A stretch of 64,000 nucleotides of DNA, from contig NZ_CP132985.1 of assembly GCF_003286595.3 (NCBI RefSeq), positions 186,001 to 250,000 on the forward strand, written 5' to 3'. Below the pieces are notes generated by a model that saw only the letters and a list, made by a program, of their open reading frames with translations, had not been told where the DNA came from and ran no database searches. Position 1 is the stretch's first letter; each line of letters begins with the position of its first letter. This DNA comes from Aerococcus mictus. GTDB lineage: Bacteria; Bacillota; Bacilli; Lactobacillales; Aerococcaceae. This document shows, piece after piece, positions 54,086-64,000 of this stretch. The position numbers were made by a program, and so were the translations under genes.

Positions 54086-54367
54086 ATGGTCTTAATTGGT
54101 TTAGAAGTTACTTTTATCATTGACCAAGCTTATACTTTGAAGGATAAGCGCCGGATCGTCAAAAGTATGGTGGAACGGGCCCAACAACGAGAAAAGATGA
54201 CTGCTGCTGAAATTGCTGACTTAGACTTAGTCAACCAAGCGGTGGTAGCTTTTGGCCTAGTCTCTAATTCATACAGCAAGAGCCGGCAACGCTTGCTGAA
54301 CTATCTCGATAAAATTGAAGACTGGTATCCCATTGAGGTCATTCATACCGAATGGCTTGAAGCTTAA
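54086..54367 (+). CDS. DUF503 protein (YlxP-like)
   Basis: A 93-residue protein with IGLEVTFIIDQAYTLKDKRRIVKSMVERAQQR and VAFGLVSNSYSKSRQRLLNYLDKIE, the DUF503 pattern of Bacillus YlxP, which is encoded near rbfA and linked to ribosome assembly. GAGGAGGAAAG precedes the ATG. It follows tsaD by 52 nt and may be co-transcribed. Confidence 0.88.
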   Translation: MVLIGLEVTFIIDQAYTLKDKRRIVKSMVERAQQREKMTAAEIADLDLVNQAVVAFGLVSNSYSKSRQRLLNYLDKIEDWYPIEVIHTEWLEA

Positions 54368-54372
54368 AAAGA

Positions 54373-54429
54373 AAAGGTATGCTTACAGGAGGACTGCTTC
54401 TTGAGTCCTGGTGTAGGCATGCCTTTTTA
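54373..54429. terminator. bidirectional terminator
   Basis: Long imperfect stem from AAAAGGTATGC to GCATGCCTTTT with GGACT/AGTCC inside; convergent genes on either side. Confidence 0.75.
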
Positions 54430-54432
54430 TCT

Positions 54433-56382
54433 TTATTGGTCAAAGTCTTCCAACTGACTTTGAACGGTTTCCCATTCCTTAAAGAGCGCTTCTTGTTGGG
54501 CTTGTTTGTCTTTAAGAGATTGGTCGAGTTGGTTTAATTCATAGTAATTTTGTAAAATGTCAGGATCAGTCATTTTTTCCTGGATCTCTGCTATTTCTTC
54601 ATCTAAGCTTTCAATATTTGCTTCGATTTTTTCGCTTTGTCGTTGGAGTTTTCTTTCTTCTTTTTGGCGTTCCTTACGATTTTGATAGGCTTGGGCGGAT
54701 TGGCTGGGTGCTGGTTTTTCTTCAGAAAGACTAGACTGGTCTGCTTTATTTTCTTCAGCTAGCCGTGCTTCCTGCTCGGCTTTTTTATTGAGGTAATAAT
54801 CGTAATCGCCTAGGTAGAGGGTGGAACCCTCCGGACTGATTTCAAGCACTTGGGTGGCAATCCGATTAATAAAGTAGCGGTCGTGGCTGACGAATAGCAA
54901 GGTTCCATCATAGGCAATCAGGGCATTCTCTAAAATCTCCTTAGAATCGATATCCAAGTGGTTGGTCGGTTCGTCCAGTACTAAGAAATTATCATGATTA
55001 AAGGAAAGTTTGGCGAGGGCAAGCCGGGCCTTCTCGCCCCCACTCAGCATGGCGACAGATTTTTCCACGTCTTGGCCGGAGAAGAGGAAGGAACCCAGGA
55101 TGGTACGAATGTTTTCCTCGTTAATGGTCGGATGGTCATCCCAAAGTTCATGGAGGACATCCTTATTGCTGTGGAGCTTGGCTAATTCTTGGTCATAGTA
55201 GCCAATAGTCACATTAGCCCCATAGTGGATTTCCCCCTTGATGGCAGGGATTTCTTGGATAATGGTTTTTAAGAGGGTAGATTTACCCACGCCGTTGGGC
55301 CCCACCACTGCGATAGCTTGTTGCTTTCTAATATCCAGCTCAATCGGGTAGGAGAGTAAGTGATCATCGTAACCAATGCCTAGCTGGTCGGCGGTAAGGA
55401 CCACATTGCCACTAGACTTGTCCGTGAGGAATTGAATATGGGGACTTTTTTCGTCTTGCTTAGGCTTTTCGATTTTGGGCATCTTTTCGAGTTGCTTACG
55501 TCGACTCTGGGCCATCTTAGTGGTCGAGGCTCTAACAAGGTTACGGGCCACATAGTCTTCTAACTTAGCGATTTTCTTTTGTTGTTTATCATAGGCCTTT
55601 TGCCAGCTTTCGAGGCGGACGGCTTTTTCTTTGAGGTAGAAGGAATAATTGCCCTTATAATATTCCATACTGTGGTTGGTCATTTCATAGGTTTCATTGG
55701 TGACATGGTCTAAGAAATAACGGTCGTGGCTGACAATTAATAAGGCTCCTGGATAAGAAGGCAGGTAGTCTTCTAGCCAGGTCAGGGTTTCAATGTCTAA
55801 GTGGTTGGTGGGTTCGTCGAGGATGAGAATATCGCGCTTTTCGAGGAGGACCTTGGCCAGGGCTAGCCGGGTCCGTTGACCACCAGATAATTGATTGATG
55901 GGTTTGTCGTAATCTGATTCGGGAAATTGAAAGCCGTGGAGGACCATGCGAATTTCGGAATCATAACCGTAAGCATTGCTTTGGTTGACTTCTTCTTGTA
56001 ATTGGTCATAGCGTTTGAGGGCCTCTTGGTAGCTTGCTTCATCCTGGGCATCGGCCAAGTCTTGAGCGGCTTGCTCGGCATGGTGGATGAGGGCAATAGA
56101 TTCTTTAAAAACCGACCGCATTTCTTCATAAATCGTCCGTTGACTGTTTTCAATGGCGGCATGTTGGTCCATGTAGGCAATGGTCTTACCCTTAGCCCGG
56201 GTGACTTGCCCTTGGTCAGGTTCTTCAATGCCTGCTAAGATTTTGAGTAGGGTGGATTTGCCGGTGCCGTTTCGCCCGACTAAGGCAGTACGACTATTAT
56301 CTTGGATGGTCATTTGGACATCTTGGAAAAGAATATCGGAGCCAAAACGTCGCATGAGTTTTGATCCTTGTAATACAATCAT
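54433..56382 (-). CDS. ABC-F family ATPase (YdiF-like translation/resistance factor)
   Basis: A 649-residue protein with two ABC domains and no membrane segments. Walker A VGRNGTGKSTLLK and VGPNGVGKSTLLK, signatures LSGGQRTRLALAK and LSGGEKARLALAK, Walker B DILILDEPTNHLD and NFLVLDEPTNHLD. The inter-domain linker is the ribosome-contacting segment, and the C-terminus is a charged coiled coil (about 560-645). ABC-F proteins act on the ribosomal E site. The frame runs to 56421, but ATG 56382 follows GGAGGAAAGG. Confidence 0.92.
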   Translation of the reverse strand: MIVLQGSKLMRRFGSDILFQDVQMTIQDNSRTALVGRNGTGKSTLLKILAGIEEPDQGQVTRAKGKTIAYMDQHAAIENSQRTIYEEMRSVFKESIALIHHAEQAAQDLADAQDEASYQEALKRYDQLQEEVNQSNAYGYDSEIRMVLHGFQFPESDYDKPINQLSGGQRTRLALAKVLLEKRDILILDEPTNHLDIETLTWLEDYLPSYPGALLIVSHDRYFLDHVTNETYEMTNHSMEYYKGNYSFYLKEKAVRLESWQKAYDKQQKKIAKLEDYVARNLVRASTTKMAQSRRKQLEKMPKIEKPKQDEKSPHIQFLTDKSSGNVVLTADQLGIGYDDHLLSYPIELDIRKQQAIAVVGPNGVGKSTLLKTIIQEIPAIKGEIHYGANVTIGYYDQELAKLHSNKDVLHELWDDHPTINEENIRTILGSFLFSGQDVEKSVAMLSGGEKARLALAKLSFNHDNFLVLDEPTNHLDIDSKEILENALIAYDGTLLFVSHDRYFINRIATQVLEISPEGSTLYLGDYDYYLNKKAEQEARLAEENKADQSSLSEEKPAPSQSAQAYQNRKERQKEERKLQRQSEKIEANIESLDEEIAEIQEKMTDPDILQNYYELNQLDQSLKDKQAQQEALFKEWETVQSQLEDFDQ

Positions 56383-56455
56383 TGGATCCTTTCCTCCTAA
56401 ATCGTTTATTATTGTCTTCACTAGTGTATCATATTTTATCGACAGATATTTTTTG

Positions 56456-56554
56456 ACTTTGTGAACTTTCCCTTAGAAAGGGGCGGGATTATTCACAAAG
56501 TTTTAAAATTAATGAAAATTAGCAGAAAAGATTTATGTGATTTTTCACAAAGTT
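56456..56554. promoter_or_regulatory. cluster of Rex-like half-sites between the ABC-F gene and rex
   Basis: ACTTTGTGAA (56456-56465) is the exact inverse of TTCACAAAGT (56492-56501), which recurs at 56544-56553. A perfect TGTGA-TTTT-TCACA palindrome occupies 56536-56549, just upstream of the rex -35. TTGTGAA is the Rex half-site, but the 4-nt spacing is shorter than the usual palindrome (TTGTGAA-N4-TTCACAA). Autoregulation by Rex is likely. Confidence 0.5.
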
Positions 56555-56555
56555 C

Positions 56556-56584
56556 TTTCCATTTTATGATTTAGGTGATAAAAT
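56556..56584 (+). promoter_or_regulatory. rex promoter
   Basis: TTTCCA - 17 nt - TAAAAT, 33 nt before the ATG. Confidence 0.5.
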
Positions 56585-56616
56585 GTATTTGATATCTTGT
56601 GAAAAGGAGTGGAAAC

Positions 56617-57261
56617 ATGAAGGAAATTCCACGTGCAACGGCTAGGCGGTTACCGCTTTATTACCGTTACTTGCATAATTTTAAGAATATGGGTAAGACA
56701 CGGATTTCTTCCAGCGAACTCAGTGAGGCGATCAAAGTGGACAGCGCCACTATTCGCCGGGATTTCTCACATTTTGGTGCCCTAGGGAAGCGTGGTTATG
56801 GCTATGATGTTGAAGCTCTATTGGACTTCTTTAGTCGCCAACTCTACCAAGACCGCCTCACCACAGTGGCTTTAATCGGGGTCGGTAATTTAGGGAACGC
56901 CTTATTAAATTATAACTTTAAACGGACCAATAATATCCGGATTGGGGCGGCCTTTGATATTAATCCTGAGATTGTAGGAACCGTCCATAGTGGGGTACCG
57001 GTTTACCCTATGAGTGAATTAAAGGAACGGATTCAAGAAATGGAAATTCTGATTGCTATTATGACCGTTCCGGAAAAAGTCGCTCAAGATACCGTGAGTG
57101 AATTAGGTGAAGCCGGTATTCAAGGCATCTTGAACTTTACGCCGGTGGTTTTAGATGTTCCTGAAGATATTCATGTCCAAAACGTCGATTTAGCCAATGA
57201 GTTGCAAACCCTGATTTACTATATCGGTAATCGAAATGGCAACAATAAAAAGAAAAATTAG
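56617..57261 (+). CDS. rex: redox-sensing transcriptional repressor Rex
   Basis: A 214-residue regulator. Winged-helix N-terminus with [49 protein letters not shown], then a Rossmann domain with [14 protein letters not shown] that senses NADH/NAD+. It represses fermentative genes when NAD+ is plentiful. The frame opens at 56599; ATG 56617 has AAAAGGAG 7 nt upstream and a usual N-terminus. Confidence 0.95.
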   Translation: MKEIPRATARRLPLYYRYLHNFKNMGKTRISSSELSEAIKVDSATIRRDFSHFGALGKRGYGYDVEALLDFFSRQLYQDRLTTVALIGVGNLGNALLNYNFKRTNNIRIGAAFDINPEIVGTVHSGVPVYPMSELKERIQEMEILIAIMTVPEKVAQDTVSELGEAGIQGILNFTPVVLDVPEDIHVQNVDLANELQTLIYYIGNRNGNNKKKN

Positions 57262-57330
57262 TAGAACTAGCAAAAGTTAGCTAGAAACTGGTCAGACGAT
57301 CAGGTCTAACTTATGTCAGTCGCTTAGTAA

Positions 57331-57356
57331 AGCCCTCTTAATGGAGGGCTTTTTCT
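57331..57356 (+). terminator. rex terminator
   Basis: AGCCCTC-TTAATG-GAGGGCT perfect stem with TTTTTC. Confidence 0.8.
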
Positions 57357-57395
57357 TGTCATCAGTTTTTATAGAAAATTTTGCTTCTCTTTTAA

Positions 57396-57630
57396 ATGCT
57401 ATTGATGAGCATTCGTTCTGCTTTTGAATTTTGGTCGTTGAAAAGCCATGGCATCGGCTCGAGCCGAGGTCTCTCGCTTAGCGAACTTCAAACGTTTAGT
57501 ACGGCTAATGCCTACTAAACGTAATTCACATCGCTTGCTTATTCATGGCTAACTACCTCATTCAAAGCGCCACTACTGCTCAACGCTATTTATCAAATAA
57601 ATGCTATCAAAACATTACTCATCAATAGTA
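57396..57630. repeat. structured non-coding element with inverted ends
   Basis: CTATTGATGAG (57399-57409) and its exact complement CTCATCAATAG (57618-57628) frame about 230 nt. Inside are a perfect 14-nt palindrome (57454-57467, TCGGCTCGAGCCGA), TCGC-tta-GCGA (57474-57484) and a perfect 10-bp hairpin (57492-57501 with 57513-57522, 11-nt loop). No gene is visible. It could be a miniature inverted-repeat element or a structured RNA. Flanking stretches 57357-57395 and 57631-57735 are AT-rich without clear content. Confidence 0.5.
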
Positions 57631-57735
57631 AAAATGAAAGTGCAAAGAGTTTAATCTATCTCAATTTCCTAATTTCAAAGATATATATACTTTTTAAATG
57701 ATATTTTATATTTTTAAAGTGATAACAAGAAAAAA

Positions 57736-57752
57736 GGTCAAAAAAAGTCAAC
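57736..57752 (+). promoter_or_regulatory. CtsR operator upstream of groES
   Basis: GGTCAAA-aaa-AGTCAAC fits the CtsR tandem heptad (A/GGTCAAA-N3-A/GGTCAAA) except the last base. Confidence 0.75.
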
Positions 57753-57759
57753 GAATTAC

Positions 57760-57788
57760 TTGATTTATATCTGGAAATGTTTTACTAT
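57760..57788 (+). promoter_or_regulatory. groESL promoter
   Basis: TTGATT - 17 nt - TACTAT, with CIRCE starting 12 nt downstream. Confidence 0.45.
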
Positions 57789-57800
57789 AAATATTGTAAG

Positions 57801-57827
57801 TTAGCAGTCGGAGATGATGAGTGCTAA
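57801..57827 (+). promoter_or_regulatory. CIRCE element (HrcA operator)
   Basis: TTAGCAGTC - 9 nt - GAGTGCTAA, matching the CIRCE consensus with a single base change in the left arm. Confidence 0.92.
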
Positions 57828-57881
57828 CAAATCATTAAAAGTGTTATTAATTAGTATGTGAAATTTGGAGGGATATTTTAA

Positions 57882-58151
57882 ATGTTAAAGCCGTTAAATG
57901 AACGTGTGATTATTCAAGTCCAAGAAGAGGAAGAAAAAACTGCTTCTGGTATCGTTTTACCATCTGCTGCTAAAGAAAAACCTCAAGTAGGTCAAGTGGT
58001 AGCTGTTGCTGATGCTACTGATGATTACACCCCTCAAGTTAAAGTGGGCGACCAAGTTATTTTTGAAAAATACGCAGTAAGCGAAATCCGCTATGAAGGG
58101 GAAGATTACCTCATCATTAAAGAAAAAGATTTAACTGCTGTAGTTGAATAA
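57882..58151 (+). CDS. groES: co-chaperonin GroES
   Basis: An 89-residue GroES with [12 protein letters not shown], the mobile loop [20 protein letters not shown] that contacts GroEL, and a C-terminal [14 protein letters not shown]. It caps the GroEL cavity. TTTGGAGGGA precedes the ATG. Under CtsR and HrcA control by the upstream sites. Confidence 0.97.
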   Translation: MLKPLNERVIIQVQEEEEKTASGIVLPSAAKEKPQVGQVVAVADATDDYTPQVKVGDQVIFEKYAVSEIRYEGEDYLIIKEKDLTAVVE

Positions 58152-58220
58152 TCATTGACTGAACTTCGACAATCAACATAAAAAACATTGAATTCTCGAT
58201 CATGCTTAGATTTAGAATAG

Positions 58221-59861
<1,641 letters not shown>

Positions 59862-59888
59862 TCCGAAAACTGAATAGGATAAAGATTG

Positions 59889-59921
59889 AAAAGCGCTTGG
59901 GAATTTCCCAAGCGCTTTTTC
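59889..59921 (+). terminator. groESL terminator
   Basis: AAAAGCGCTTGGG-aatt-CCCAAGCGCTTTT, perfect stem. Confidence 0.85.
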
Positions 59922-59927
59922 ACAAAA

Positions 59928-59977
59928 AAAAGTAAGCTCAGATTAAGGAAATTTTCCTCAGTCAGAGCTTACTTTTT
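59928..59977 (-). terminator. purA terminator
   Basis: AAAAGTAAGCTC/GAGCTTACTTTT stem; the minus strand has the U-run. Confidence 0.8.
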
Positions 59978-59990
59978 CTCTTTATCGTTT

Positions 59991-61277
59991 TTACCAAATA
60001 TTATCTAAGATTAAGGTTTGGGTCCGGTCAGGTCCTACTGACACTGTGGCAATGGGGGCCCCTACGATTTCACTGATGCGACGGACATAAGCTTTAGCAT
60101 TTTCAGGAAGTTGGTCAAAGTCTTGACAGCTAGTTATGTCTTCTTCCCAGCCAGGTAAACTTTCATAGATGGGTTGACATTGAGCTAGGTAGCGCAAGTT
60201 AGCGGGGTAAGATTTGGATACTTGGCCATTAGGGGTTTGATAGCCTACACAGACCTTGATTTCATCCAGGCCAGTTAAGACGTCTAAACAGTTCAAGGAA
60301 AGTTTGGTTAAACCAGAAACCCGGCGAGCATGGGCCGTCACCACCCCGTCGAACCAACCTACCCGGCGCGGACGACCTGTAGTGGTACCATATTCATGGC
60401 CAACTTCACGGATGCGGTCCCCAATAGCATCATGCAATTCGGTTGGGAAGGGACCGTCACCTACTCGAGAGGTATAGGCCTTCATCACTCCGATAACCGT
60501 ATTGATTTTGCTTGGTCCAATCCCACAACCGACTGTAGCACCACCGGCAATGGGGTTAGAGGAAGTCACGAAGGGATAGGTCCCATGATCAATATCCAGT
60601 AAGACCCCTTGGGCCCCCTCAAAAAGAATGTTTTCCCCTTGGTCATAGGCATCATTCATCAATAAGGAAGTATCCGTGACATATTTTTTCAGATTTTGGC
60701 CATATGCTAGATATTCCTGGTAGATGGTGTCGTAGTCTAATGGTTCTTCGTCATATACCTTGGTTAAGAGTTCGTTTTTGATTTGAATTTGTACAGATAA
60801 CTTTTCCGCGAAAGTTTCGGGGTCAATGAGGTCAGCCATCCGGATACCATTACGGGCAATTTTATCCATATAGGCGGGACCTATCCCTTTTTGGGTAGTA
60901 CCGATCTTATTGTCGCCTTTACGTTCTTCATCCAAGCGGTCGATCAGTTGATGGTAGGGCAAGATCACTTGAGCCCGTTCAGAAATGCGGAGGTTTTCAC
61001 AAGAGATTCCTGCTTGGCGCAAATAGGCCAATTCTTCAAGTAAAGATTTAGGGTTAACAACCACGCCATTTCCGATCACACTCAGTTTATCTTCTGAAAA
61101 AATTCCTGAGGGAACGAGGTGGAGCTTAAAAGTTTGCTGGTTGAATTGGATCGTGTGGCCAGCATTATCTCCGCCTTGGTAACGGGCAATAATATCGGCT
61201 TGGCTACTGAGGTAATCGGTGATTTTCCCTTTTCCTTCGTCGCCCCATTGAGTACCTACAACAACAACTGATGGCAT
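59991..61277 (-). CDS. purA: adenylosuccinate synthetase
   Basis: A 428-residue GTP-dependent enzyme joining IMP and aspartate. [17 protein letters not shown]-loop at the N-terminus, [34 protein letters not shown], and [18 protein letters not shown] precedes the ATG. Divergent from purB, which catalyses the next step, across a 610-nt repeat-filled gap. Confidence 0.97.
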   Translation of the reverse strand: MPSVVVVGTQWGDEGKGKITDYLSSQADIIARYQGGDNAGHTIQFNQQTFKLHLVPSGIFSEDKLSVIGNGVVVNPKSLLEELAYLRQAGISCENLRISERAQVILPYHQLIDRLDEERKGDNKIGTTQKGIGPAYMDKIARNGIRMADLIDPETFAEKLSVQIQIKNELLTKVYDEEPLDYDTIYQEYLAYGQNLKKYVTDTSLLMNDAYDQGENILFEGAQGVLLDIDHGTYPFVTSSNPIAGGATVGCGIGPSKINTVIGVMKAYTSRVGDGPFPTELHDAIGDRIREVGHEYGTTTGRPRRVGWFDGVVTAHARRVSGLTKLSLNCLDVLTGLDEIKVCVGYQTPNGQVSKSYPANLRYLAQCQPIYESLPGWEEDITSCQDFDQLPENAKAYVRRISEIVGAPIATVSVGPDRTQTLILDNIW

Positions 61278-61349
61278 ATGCGTTCTCCTTTATCTATTCG
61301 ATCTTAATAATGTCTTCATCATGTTAGCTTGTGGCATAACACCCAAAAT

Positions 61350-61355
61350 ATTATA
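61350..61355 (-). promoter_or_regulatory. -10 box of purA
   Basis: The minus strand reads TATAAT 73 nt before the purA ATG; the -35 is weak. Confidence 0.45.
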
Positions 61356-61458
61356 CCGCAATTTTTTTTGAAGAAAACCTTTTTTTAGGCTCTGACCTTT
61401 TTAATAATAAAAAAAGTCCTTGCTTGCCCTAAAAAAATAGCATACATTTATAAAGTAA

Positions 61459-61826
61459 GAGTGCGACAGTCACAACGAAGGACGAAATCATTGGAGAAAA
61501 CTGTCATAAGCTCAGCTAAAAGGATGTGAGGACGCCGTTAGAGACTTGAATCACTGGAGGAAAATACCATAAGCACAGCACGCCTGTGCGTTGGAGTTTT
61601 CTGAAGTGACTTCAAGGCTGGCGTACGAACTCAGCTAGCCTGAGCGTTGGCAGTTTTTGAAATGGACGTTCGTCCTGTGACTGGAGCAGGTTTGGTAAGG
61701 ATGTGAGAACGCCGTCAGAGACATGAATTGCTGGAGGAAAATACCATAAGCACAGGAAACTGTGCGTTGGATTTTCTGAAGCAACTTCAAGTCTGGCGTC
61801 CGAACTCAACTAAACAGAGTGCGACA
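61459..61826. repeat. imperfect tandem repeat of about 177 nt with conserved hairpins, between purA and purB
   Basis: Two similar units, 61520-61637 and 61697-61812, start AAGGATGTGAG and share CTGGAGGAAAATACCATAAG. Each has a GCACAG/CTGTGC hairpin whose loop differs (CACGC in the first, GAAA in the second), so the stem is kept while the loop varies. A second small stem GAAG/CTTC follows. A related partial unit lies at about 61485-61520. GAGTGCGACA flanks the block at 61459-61468 and 61817-61826. No coding frame is supported. Confidence 0.7.
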
Positions 61827-61887
61827 AGCGCATCAGAAGGCAAGAAGCACAAGGCAGAGAGAACTGCCAGAAAAGGAGTCAAATTAG

Positions 61888-63183
61888 ATGATTAATCGCT
61901 ATACCCGTCCAGAAATGGGACAATTGTGGTCGGATGAGAACAAGTACCAATCGTGGTTGGAAGTGGAAATTTTAGCTGTTGAAGCTTGGGCCGAATTAGG
62001 AGAAATCCCCCAAGAGGATGCCCAAGCGATTCGTCAGCGTGCCAAGTTCGATGTCAACCGTATTTTAGCGATTGAAGCTGAAACCAAGCATGATGTGGTG
62101 GCTTTTACCCGCTGTGTTTCAGAGTCATTGGGTGATGAGAAGAAATGGGTCCATTATGGTCTGACTTCTACCGATGTGGTGGATACGGCTTATGGCTACC
62201 AATTAAAGCAAGTGAATGACCTCCTCCGCCAAGACTTAGACGATTTCTTAGCGATTCTTAAAAAGCAAGCCCTCAAATATAAAAACACCCTCTGCATGGG
62301 GCGGACGCACGGGGTTCATGCGGAGCCGACAACTTTTGGCTTAAAAGTGGCCCGTTGGTATAGTGAATTTAAGCGTCATCGTGAACGTTTTGAACATGCA
62401 GCTAAGGGAGTCGAAGCGGGAAAAATTTCTGGTGCAGTGGGGACTTTTGCTAATGTTCCCACCCAGGTGGAGGCCTATGTTTGTGAACATTTAGGAATTC
62501 GTGCCCAAGAGATTTCGACCCAAGTCCTCCCGCGTGATTTACATGCAGAATATATTTCAGTCTTAGCCCTAATTGCTACCGGAGTGGAAAATATGGCGAC
62601 CGAAATCCGCCACTTACAAAAGTCCGAGGTAAGGGAAGTGGAAGAATACTTTGCTGCGGGTCAAAAGGGCTCTAGCGCCATGCCCCATAAGCGTAACCCG
62701 ATCGGTAGTGAGAATGTTACTGGGCTGGCCCGGGTCATTCGCGGTCATGTAGTGACTGCTATGGAAGATGTCAGTCTCTGGCATGAACGAGATATTTCTC
62801 ATTCCTCAGCTGAGCGGATTATTTTACCCGATACCACCATCTTAGTGGACTATATCCTCCATCGTTTCGGTAATATCCTAGCCAATCTAACCGTATTTCC
62901 AGAAAATATGAAGCGCAATATGCAGGCTACCCATAATTTGATTTTCTCCCAAAGGGTGCTGTTAAAATTAATTGATGCAGGTCTTTCTAGGGAGGCGGCT
63001 TATGATTTAGTCCAACCCCTAACCGCTAAGTCTTGGGACCAAGGCCTTGATTTTAAAGGCTTAGTCGAAAATAATGCGGAAATTCGCCAGTCTCTTGACC
63101 AAGCAGCCATTGATGATGCCTTTGATCCGGCTTATCACTTGCGCCGAGTGGATGAAATTTATGCACGTTTGGGATTAGCTTAG
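61888..63183 (+). CDS. purB: adenylosuccinate lyase
   Basis: A 431-residue fumarase-superfamily enzyme that releases fumarate from adenylosuccinate and SAICAR. Family signature [11 protein letters not shown], catalytic-region TSTDVVDTA and [24 protein letters not shown] precedes the ATG. Transcribed away from purA. Confidence 0.97.
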   Translation: MINRYTRPEMGQLWSDENKYQSWLEVEILAVEAWAELGEIPQEDAQAIRQRAKFDVNRILAIEAETKHDVVAFTRCVSESLGDEKKWVHYGLTSTDVVDTAYGYQLKQVNDLLRQDLDDFLAILKKQALKYKNTLCMGRTHGVHAEPTTFGLKVARWYSEFKRHRERFEHAAKGVEAGKISGAVGTFANVPTQVEAYVCEHLGIRAQEISTQVLPRDLHAEYISVLALIATGVENMATEIRHLQKSEVREVEEYFAAGQKGSSAMPHKRNPIGSENVTGLARVIRGHVVTAMEDVSLWHERDISHSSAERIILPDTTILVDYILHRFGNILANLTVFPENMKRNMQATHNLIFSQRVLLKLIDAGLSREAAYDLVQPLTAKSWDQGLDFKGLVENNAEIRQSLDQAAIDDAFDPAYHLRRVDEIYARLGLA

Positions 63184-63239
63184 TTGGTTATTCTTAAATG
63201 ATCGCTTTTTCCTTCTCCACTTATCCTCTAATATGCTAT

Positions 63240-63253
63240 TGAAAACGTTTACT
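63240..63253 (+). promoter_or_regulatory. cre box upstream of the acetamidase-like gene
   Basis: TGAAAACGTTTACT fits the cre consensus TGWAARCGYTWNCW at every position and lies 66 nt before the start codon, so CcpA control is likely. Confidence 0.65.
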
Positions 63254-63319
63254 ATTTATAAGCAATATGAGATGATAGGACTATATCAAATCTTAAATAG
63301 ACATATTGGAGGTAGGCTT

Positions 63320-64000
63320 ATGCATATTACAAAAGATCACTATGTGTTCTCTATGGACAAAAACCATGAACCCATTGCTAAGGTAGCTAGTGGCCAGCGT
63401 TTGCAGGTTGATGTCTGGGATTGCTTCAAGGGCAGTGTCCAGGATGAAAAGGACTTAATTTCTGGGATTGACTTTAATGAAATTAACCCAGCAACTGGTC
63501 CGATTTATGTGGAAGGCGCTCAACCAGGCAATGTGCTGAAAGTGACTATTCACAGCATTGACTTAGATCCCCAAGGAGCTATTATGACTTCTCCAGGGCT
63601 CAACAAATATTTCTCCAAGGAAATTACTGAAGAGGAGACTGCCATCTGTAAGGTCAGCGAAGACCAAAAAAGCTTTGACTATTACGGAGCAACTTTCCCG
63701 GTTCATAAGATGATTGGTGTGATCGGGACAGCACCCAAGGGCGAAGCGGTGGCTACTGGATTGCCTGACTTACATGGTGGCAATATGGATAATAATCAAA
63801 TTACCGAAGGCTCTGTGGTTTACCTGCCCGTTGAAGTCGAAGGAGCGCTCCTGGCTTTAGGTGACATGCATGCAGCCATGGGCGATGGTGAGATTTGGGG
63901 CAGTGGCGTTGAGATCGGTGGGTCGGTTGACTTAACCGTTGAAGTTCTTGAGTCCTTCCCTTGTCCAACGCCTTTTGTGGAAACTGACCAAGCTTATTAT
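63320..64000 (+). CDS. acetamidase/formamidase family protein (cut by the right edge)
   Basis: At least 227 residues; the stop is outside the window. It starts MHITKDHYVFSMDKNHEPIA with GGAGGTAGG upstream. VWDCFKGSVQ, INPATGPIYVEGAQPGNVLKVTI, DLHGGNMDNNQI and LGDMHAAMGDGEIWGSGVEI are the blocks of the FmdA/AmdA family, which hydrolyses formamide or acetamide to ammonia and an acid. The metal or catalytic residues in GDMHAAMGDGE are intact. A cre box upstream suggests catabolite repression. Confidence 0.9.
   Translation, partial: MHITKDHYVFSMDKNHEPIAKVASGQRLQVDVWDCFKGSVQDEKDLISGIDFNEINPATGPIYVEGAQPGNVLKVTIHSIDLDPQGAIMTSPGLNKYFSKEITEEETAICKVSEDQKSFDYYGATFPVHKMIGVIGTAPKGEAVATGLPDLHGGNMDNNQITEGSVVYLPVEVEGALLALGDMHAAMGDGEIWGSGVEIGGSVDLTVEVLESFPCPTPFVETDQAYY

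Noticed and set aside
61795..61806. CCGAAC-like core near purB as a PurR box
   Set aside because: It lies inside the tandem repeat, where the other copy reads ACGAAC, and no second inverted box with correct spacing is present.

Overview
The window looks like chromosome from a low-to-moderate GC Gram-positive of the Lactobacillales, most likely an Aerococcus or close relative (Aerococcaceae). The grounds are a lactate oxidase closest in recalled sequence to the Aerococcus viridans enzyme, strong AGGAGG-type ribosome binding sites, T-box leaders, HrcA/CtsR and CcpA-type operators, and a D-lactate dehydrogenase. This is inference from gene content; no database was searched.

Layout. 1-600: two T-box leaders in tandem on the minus strand, feeding a gene beyond the left edge. 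0.8-6.1 kb: a BceRS/BceAB-like two-component system and ABC exporter plus a CPBP membrane protease. 6.2-9.4 kb: lactate oxidase broken by a one-base deletion, fructose-bisphosphate aldolase and a nitroreductase. 9.4-24.6 kb: ordinary metabolic, wall and transport genes (tRNA-Pro, MetE-like methyltransferase, TrhO, a LysM/G5 amidase, KdgT-, DAACS- and BrnQ-type transporters). 24.9-28.6 kb: a UDP-sulfoquinovose synthase/glycosyltransferase pair followed by a membrane protein fused to a papain-like domain. 28.7-39 kb: Nudix protein, CRISPR array 1, a two-gene SLOG/phosphoribosyltransferase module, glutathionyl-hydroquinone reductase, BrnQ2, D-LDH, a SWIM protein and exonuclease III. 38.9-49.7 kb: a complete type I-E CRISPR-Cas locus (cas3-cse1-cse2-cas7-cas5-cas6e-cas1-cas2::DEDDh) with an 18-repeat array. 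49.8-63.2 kb: two orphan HicB-like proteins, the TsaB-RimI-RimI-TsaD cluster, an ABC-F protein, Rex, GroES/GroEL, PurA and PurB. The right edge cuts an acetamidase/formamidase-like gene.

The strongest signal is a single-spacer mini-array (38935-39049) just upstream of cas3. Its first repeat keeps the crRNA 5' handle, its second keeps only the Cas6e hairpin, and a terminator follows. The spacer matches the predicted cas3 promoter at 14 of the first 16 positions. The two mismatches fall at positions 6 and 12, the bases Cascade flips out, and the target has an AAC PAM and covers the -10 box. This is the layout expected for a CreR-type guide RNA that lets Cascade repress its own operon.

A second candidate system is the SLOG/PRTase pair at 30554-32362. 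The SLOG protein ends in a sliding-clamp-like QxxLF peptide. The PRTase ends in a proline-rich acidic tail tipped DFDLPF, which mimics the SSB C-terminus. Together they suggest nucleotide-handling proteins recruited to replication or repair sites.
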